DNA of 17,331 nucleotides from Pseudomonadota bacterium (GTDB lineage: Bacteria; Myxococcota; Bradymonadia; UBA4248). The position numbers and the translations under genes are program-made. The notes under the pieces are model-generated. The model saw nothing but the letters and a program-made list of their open reading frames with translations, made no database searches and was not told the origin of the DNA. The stretch covers positions 1 to 17,331 of the forward strand of contig JAGACY010000324.1 of assembly GCA_017613855.1 (NCBI GenBank), in the 5' to 3' direction. This document shows, in pieces, positions 13,087 through 17,331 of the stretch (position 1 is the stretch's first letter; each line of letters opens with the position of its first letter).

Positions 13087-15963
13087 ATGAACAATAAGAA
13101 AATCTTAAGTATTCTGATTGGTTTGCTCGTGTGTGGTACATTCGGATGCAGTGACGACAGCGGCGGTTCTTCTAAAGAAGGCTCATCCTGTAATTGTTTG
13201 GACACCGAAGTTTGCGTCGATGGTGTCTGCAAAGCCAAAGAGGATGGTCAAAAGCCCGATGACGGCCAAAAGCCCGACGATGGCCAAAAGCCCGACGATG
13301 GCCAAAAGCCCGACGATGGCCAGAAGCCCGACGATGGTCAAAAGCCCGATGACGGTCAGAAACCCGATGAAACTTGTGCCGAAACCTGTACTGCACCGGA
13401 TTATTGCAAGGAAGGTGTATGTCAGACGTGCACGAATCCTTGTGATGAAGCTTGCTGTGACGATGGACAGGCTTGCGATTTGCTCGATCTCGTATGCGAA
13501 GCATTGTGCGAAGATGGTCGTGCAATGTGTGGAGGCAAATGCTGTTCAGACGATGAAACCTGCGGTGATTATGGCTGCAAAAAAGTAGTTGTTTGCGAAG
13601 AAACGCAGACTCCCTGCCAGGATTTGTCCGGTGAAACGATTTGCTGCAATACCGAAACGGAGTATTGTGATGCCGAAAATGGCGTATGCAAAGAGATATG
13701 TAAAAGCGGTATTACCTGTGGTGATGTCTGCTGCGATGAAGGCATGGTGTGCGACGAAACAGACAAAAAGTGCAAAATCGAGTGTGCAGGTACGCGATGT
13801 GGTGAAAATGAGGATATTTGTTGTCAGGGAGATTTGCCGATATGTTTGTATCAGAAGTGTATGGCAAAAGGCAAATCATGCGATTCTTTGAATGATTGTG
13901 CGTATAGCGAGTTTTGTGAAGATACCGTAAAGATGTGCGTTTCGGTGGATGCCGATCCGAATGCATGTGTTGTGCTGCCGAAACCTGGTGAGTTTAAGCC
14001 TATTGAGCAGTGGCACTGGCCGGAAAATATGCCCGAACATGTACCTTCTGTATATCCAAAATCAACAAAAGTTCTCGATACCCCCATTGTTATTAATATG
14101 ACAGATGATAATGACGATGGTAAAATTGATGAAAATGATATTCCGGAAGTTGCTTTTATGACAACCGCAACGGATTATTACAATCCTGGTGTTGTCCGCA
14201 TCCTGTCTGGAGATACAGGACTGGAACTCGCTTCTTCTGAAGAATTATATTATGGTTCTGATAATCTTGCGGCAGCTGATTTCGATAATGATGGTAAAAT
14301 AGAAATTCTGGCGGGTACGGCAGATGTGAACCCTGCAAGGGTGGATGTTTTAAGCTTAGAAAAGGATAAATCGAGTGCAACGGGGTATAGTCTGAAAGTA
14401 AAGTATTCTGTTGCATCTGATGGAAAACAGCATGGCCGCCTGGATGCTTCTTTTGCGGATCTGGATGGTGACGGAAAACCAGAAGCAATCACAGATTTTG
14501 GTATTCTTGAAATCATTGATGGTGAACTCAAATGGCGCTGCAAGGCATTTATGGGATTATTCCCGACTGCAGCAGACCTGGATGACCACTATCCAATGGA
14601 AATTGTCGGCAATCGAATATATGATGATCATTGCAATGTATTAACGGAAGATGGTTTTGGCGGATATGGTGAGGGGGTATACGGTGAGCATGTCGCGGTT
14701 GCCGATCTGATGCCTTCTTCAACGAAAGAAGGTGAACTCATTCCCGAAATCGTTCGTGTTAAATACAAGGCTGTATCGGGGTTGGTCGAATTCTGGAAAG
14801 TCTATAAAAATGGCGACAAATGGTCTTCGGAAAAAGCATGGGAATCCGTTATTCCTATTAATTTTACGCGTGCCCAGGAAAAGGGCAAGGACTGTAATGC
14901 GACCCCCAATGAGCATTTGTGCGCTTCTGGTGGCGGTACACCGGTCATTGCTAATTTTGACGGTGATCCCATTCCGGATGTCGGTATCGCTGCACGCTGG
15001 TATTATATGGTTTATAGTAACGATGGTACACCTACTGGTGGAAAAGTACTTTGGGCCGATGCCAATACGCAGGATTTCAGCAGTGCGTTTACAGGTTCGA
15101 GTGTATTTGATTTTGAAGGTGATGGCATCGCGGAAGTCATCTATGGCGATGAGACGAAAGTCCATATCTATTCCGGTAAAGGAACCGGCAAGGACGAAGA
15201 CAAAGACTCTTACAATGATCCTGCGCCGATCTGCGAGATTCCGACATCAAATGGTACGATGTTCGAATATCCTTCCATAGCTGATATCGATAATGATGGG
15301 TCTACCGAAATCCTGATTGGTGCCACACCTTACAGTGGTTCCAGCACACAGTTTACCGGGGTCAGAGCTTTTGAAGATCCCGAGGGACACTGGGTGCGTA
15401 CACGCCGTATCTGGAATCAGCACAATTATCATGTGACCAATATCAATGAAGATGGCACGGTTCCCAAGAAAGAAGAACAAAACTGGAAAGTGAAAGGTTT
15501 AAATAATTTCCGTCAGAATGTTCAACCCAGTGGACTTTTCAATGCACCGAATCTCGTAGCTTCGTCACTTGCCGAGGATCAATCCAAATGTAAATCGGAT
15601 AATATTCTGATGCTTACAGCACAAATTGAGAACAAGGGATCACTTGGTGTAAAAGCCGGCCTGAAGGTGAACTTTTATGCCGACAATGCCAACAAAACCG
15701 GCAAAAAGGCATTTTTAGGCACGGCAACGGTTAAGACGATGCTGCCGCCGGGCGGTTCGGGCACTGCTAAGTTAGAATGGGATCAAACCGGAATTATTGA
15801 TGGCGAAAAGACACCTGTAAAAGTAGAAATGCCAACCGATATTTACTTTGTCGCCGATGAACCCACAGCCGAAAAGCTGCTGGGCGAATTCATTGAATGC
15901 ATCGAAGATGACAATGCGCTTGCAGCCGTCAAAGTCGAAGGATGTCCCGAAGAGGTAAACTGA
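13087..15963 (+). CDS. Lipoprotein with repeat stalk, Cys-rich region, FG-GAP beta-propeller and CARDB domain
   Basis: This 958-residue protein has GGAG nine bases before the ATG. MNNKKILSILIGLLVCGT then FGC is a lipoprotein signal (Cys21). Residues 53-94 are seven DGQKPD units. About 96-294 is Cys-rich, with paired motifs such as CGGKCCSDDETC and CGDVCCDEGMVC. From about 300 on it is a propeller-like domain with FG-GAP/VCBS-type calcium loops: DFDNDGKIEI (~398), DLDGDGKPEA (~459), NFDGDPIPDV (~623), DFEGDGIAEV (~674) and DIDNDGSTEI (~734), plus a looser DDNDDGKIDENDIPEV at ~340. The motif RIWNQHNYHVTNINEDG (~775) precedes a CARDB-like Ig fold (about 820-900). This order of FG-GAP, WNQHNYHVTN motif and CARDB is one I recall from large Myxococcota surface proteins. 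Calcium-dependent surface binding is the likely role; the ligand is unknown. It stands alone on its strand after the serpin terminator. Confidence 0.93.
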   Translation: MNNKKILSILIGLLVCGTFGCSDDSGGSSKEGSSCNCLDTEVCVDGVCKAKEDGQKPDDGQKPDDGQKPDDGQKPDDGQKPDDGQKPDDGQKPDETCAETCTAPDYCKEGVCQTCTNPCDEACCDDGQACDLLDLVCEALCEDGRAMCGGKCCSDDETCGDYGCKKVVVCEETQTPCQDLSGETICCNTETEYCDAENGVCKEICKSGITCGDVCCDEGMVCDETDKKCKIECAGTRCGENEDICCQGDLPICLYQKCMAKGKSCDSLNDCAYSEFCEDTVKMCVSVDADPNACVVLPKPGEFKPIEQWHWPENMPEHVPSVYPKSTKVLDTPIVINMTDDNDDGKIDENDIPEVAFMTTATDYYNPGVVRILSGDTGLELASSEELYYGSDNLAAADFDNDGKIEILAGTADVNPARVDVLSLEKDKSSATGYSLKVKYSVASDGKQHGRLDASFADLDGDGKPEAITDFGILEIIDGELKWRCKAFMGLFPTAADLDDHYPMEIVGNRIYDDHCNVLTEDGFGGYGEGVYGEHVAVADLMPSSTKEGELIPEIVRVKYKAVSGLVEFWKVYKNGDKWSSEKAWESVIPINFTRAQEKGKDCNATPNEHLCASGGGTPVIANFDGDPIPDVGIAARWYYMVYSNDGTPTGGKVLWADANTQDFSSAFTGSSVFDFEGDGIAEVIYGDETKVHIYSGKGTGKDEDKDSYNDPAPICEIPTSNGTMFEYPSIADIDNDGSTEILIGATPYSGSSTQFTGVRAFEDPEGHWVRTRRIWNQHNYHVTNINEDGTVPKKEEQNWKVKGLNNFRQNVQPSGLFNAPNLVASSLAEDQSKCKSDNILMLTAQIENKGSLGVKAGLKVNFYADNANKTGKKAFLGTATVKTMLPPGGSGTAKLEWDQTGIIDGEKTPVKVEMPTDIYFVADEPTAEKLLGEFIECIEDDNALAAVKVEGCPEEVN
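13243..13368 (+). repeat. Seven in-frame 18-bp repeats encoding (DGQKPD)7
   Basis: Seven head-to-tail 18-bp units of the type GATGGCCAAAAGCCCGAC vary only at a few third positions. They form a charged Pro-containing stalk right after the lipid anchor. Unit loss or gain would keep the frame. Confidence 0.92.
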
Positions 15964-16025
15964 TCGGGATATTGTACCCAAAAGAGTTGTTGCAGAGTAA
16001 TCCGTTAGAGTTCAAGCGCAGTACC

Positions 16026-16054
16026 CTTCGGTAGGCACGACGTGCTTGCCGAAG
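16026..16054. terminator. Hairpin between convergent genes, possible terminator
   Basis: CTTCGGTAGGCAC (16026-16038) pairs with GTGCTTGCCGAAG (16042-16054) over 13 bp with two G-T wobbles and loop GAC. There is only a short, broken T run (aatttc) after it, so termination may be inefficient. It lies about 60 bp after the stop of the gene ending at 15963 and about 100 bp beyond the end of the convergent gene. It does not follow the TAT/ATA bulged-C plan of the other hairpins. Confidence 0.45.
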
Positions 16055-16150
16055 AATTTCGTGCTATCTCTCAGTGGTTACACATTACGCGGATAAATCG
16101 ACGTGATTTTGGATGCAACAAACAAATCTTAGCTGGCCATTTTGCTATAA

Positions 16151-17331
16151 TTAAAGAGATGTGAAAGTTAACGTATATAGATAGCTATTGTGTTTATCAT
16201 CTGTATTTTTTCCTGTACACACAACTTCAGCGGCTTTTTGGTCCATAGTTGACTCATTATATATAGCATCGAAATGTATTAAACTGTCTTTGACGAAATT
16301 GAGTATTTGGGATGGGCAATTAATTTCAATATCTTCAAATTCCGTTCCTTTTGGCGAGGTCAAAAAAGTTTGAAATTTAGTAGTTGCATCCTGTGTGAAT
16401 TCACAGCCCTGAAGAGGGTAATCCAATGTGCCGCTACCACTCCAACATTCTGTGGAGAAAACGAATACACCACCACTCTCTTTAAAACCGATTACTCTTG
16501 TATTGGTTTCCGCTGATGTCCAACAAGGTTTCTTACATACCTGGGCGTGGCCTGCTCCGCTGCCCGCACATTGATATGTACCATTATTGTTACATGTACC
16601 GGTATCCGCACAAGTGCACATTTGATCAACATCCTCCCTATAAATTATTTCACCTTCAGGCGAACACGCTTTTTTACATTTTTTATCATCGACCATATTT
16701 GATTTTGCGCAGTTATACCATGTTTCGTCAAGACAATAATAATCGCCTTCATAACAATTGCAAGCATCGTTTAGTGTTCCAGGAGCGTTTGTTGGGGTTG
16801 GACATATATAATTGTCATTTTGATACTGTTTGTTACAATAGCTGTTAGCCATTGCTTCTATATCGTATGGTAGGGCTTCTTTTCCGACTTCATAATAATC
16901 ACCGTCTTTCTCAGTTTTGCATTTTAGAACATAGTTGTCGCACTTATATACATCCTTTAAACAAGTATCAGCGCACACGGTTTTATCTTTTTTGCATCCT
17001 AATTTACATGGGGTTGGGCCATTCCACATACCATTATTGCACTGCCACTCTCCTTTTTCATCGCATTTTGTACCATCTGTTTTACACTCAACACATTTAC
17101 CATTATCACAAATAGATTTATCACCCTCTGTGCAGTCACTATCTTTAGCGCATTCTGCATGTGGATCCGGGGGCTCAGTGTTACATTGCTTATCATCCTT
17201 GCATCCCAAGTCATTACATGAGACGGGGCCTGCCCAACTTCCATTTTCGCAGTGCCATTCTTCTTCGTCTTCGCATTTTGTGTCATCTTTTTTGCACTCA
17301 ACACATTGACCATTGTCACATATAGATTTTA
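16151..17331 (-). CDS. Cys-rich repeat protein, N-terminus beyond the window
   Basis: The frame runs without a stop from 17330 to the TAA at 16151 (at least 392 residues); the TTG at 17209 lies inside a repeat and is not the true start. Two units of a 70-residue repeat are visible, KSICDNGQCVECKKDDTKC and KSICDNGKCVECKTDGTKC, each followed by a segment like EWQCNNGMWNGPTPC. More units probably lie upstream. The C-x-NG-xW-x-G-PxxC core recalls the HWDSGTPC modules of the 4584-7091 lipoprotein. After further Cys-rich sequence, the last ~120 residues (from about ETNTRVIGFKESGG) have few Cys and may form a separate domain ending YLYTLTFTSL; I do not recognise it. Export is inferred from Cys content since the signal peptide is not in view. 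Its function is unknown. Confidence 0.85.
   Translation of the reverse strand, partial: KSICDNGQCVECKKDDTKCEDEEEWHCENGSWAGPVSCNDLGCKDDKQCNTEPPDPHAECAKDSDCTEGDKSICDNGKCVECKTDGTKCDEKGEWQCNNGMWNGPTPCKLGCKKDKTVCADTCLKDVYKCDNYVLKCKTEKDGDYYEVGKEALPYDIEAMANSYCNKQYQNDNYICPTPTNAPGTLNDACNCYEGDYYCLDETWYNCAKSNMVDDKKCKKACSPEGEIIYREDVDQMCTCADTGTCNNNGTYQCAGSGAGHAQVCKKPCWTSAETNTRVIGFKESGGVFVFSTECWSGSGTLDYPLQGCEFTQDATTKFQTFLTSPKGTEFEDIEINCPSQILNFVKDSLIHFDAIYNESTMDQKAAEVVCTGKNTDDKHNSYLYTLTFTSL
16990..17331 (-). repeat. Tandem 210-bp repeat (two units visible, open at the edge)
   Basis: The stretch encoding ICDNG(Q/K)CVECK ... KCxxxxEWxCxNGxWxGPxxC occurs twice exactly 210 bp apart (for example acacattgac at 17301 and acacatttac at 17091). 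The first ~45 residues of each 70-residue unit are alike and the rest differ. Confidence 0.8.

Noticed and set aside
13118..13588. 156-codon plus-strand frame over the DGQKPD repeats
   Set aside because: It is an alternative frame of the repeat-bearing lipoprotein gene; the frame starting at 13087 has a ribosome binding site, lipobox and recognisable domains.
17207..17209. TTG at 17209 as the start of the last minus-strand gene
   Set aside because: The same frame continues upstream into a second copy of the Cys repeat up to the window edge, so the real start is outside the window.

Overview
The window holds eight protein genes, two of them cut by the window edges. All the intact ones except one protein kinase look exported: five open with lipoprotein-type signal peptides and one with an N-terminal membrane anchor. 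The mix of large Cys-rich repeat lipoproteins, FG-GAP/CARDB lipoproteins, carboxypeptidase-regulatory-like proteins and a eukaryotic-type Ser/Thr kinase resembles Myxococcota, perhaps a Bradymonadales-like or gut/host-associated lineage. This is inferred from gene content; there is no rRNA or marker gene here. I saw no transposase, CRISPR array, tRNA or rRNA.

Layout. 1-1933 (-): Cys-rich lipoprotein with two repeat types and a bacterial SH3-like end, cut at its C-terminus. 1934-2485: divergent spacer with a good promoter facing each way. 2486-4447 (+): membrane-anchored chain of six beta-sandwich modules. 4584-7091 (-): 835-residue lipoprotein built almost wholly of about 17 six-Cys modules, five on an exact 150-bp period. 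7092-7408: spacer with hairpins, twin palindromes and a terminator. 7409-9466 (-): Ser/Thr kinase with a membrane hairpin and a DUF3592-like tail. 9467-10028: divergent spacer with heptamer tandem repeats. 10029-11459 and 11461-12801 (+): two tandem lipoprotein serpins, one base apart. 12802-13086: three hairpins, the last a terminator. 13087-15963 (+): lipoprotein with a (DGQKPD)7 stalk, Cys-rich region, FG-GAP propeller and CARDB domain. 15964-16150: short convergent spacer. 16151-17331 (-): Cys-rich protein cut at its N-terminus.

The two most interesting signals are these. First, the serpin pair: the reactive-loop hinge (P17-P6) is identical in 12 of 12 residues, but the bait segment (P5-P4') is identical in only 1 of 9, as expected for duplicated inhibitors diverging in target protease. 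Second, six intergenic hairpins in two separate spacers (7.3 kb and 12.8 kb) share one design: a stem opening TAT and closing ATA, then a single unpaired C, then a short lower stem. Matching hairpins in the two spacers keep the stems but change the loop bases.

As a whole the locus reads as a cell-surface module: outer-membrane-anchored protease inhibitors, Cys-rich and beta-propeller adhesin-like lipoproteins, and one membrane kinase. A shared role is inference from proximity only; apart from the serpin pair the genes face different ways and do not form one operon.
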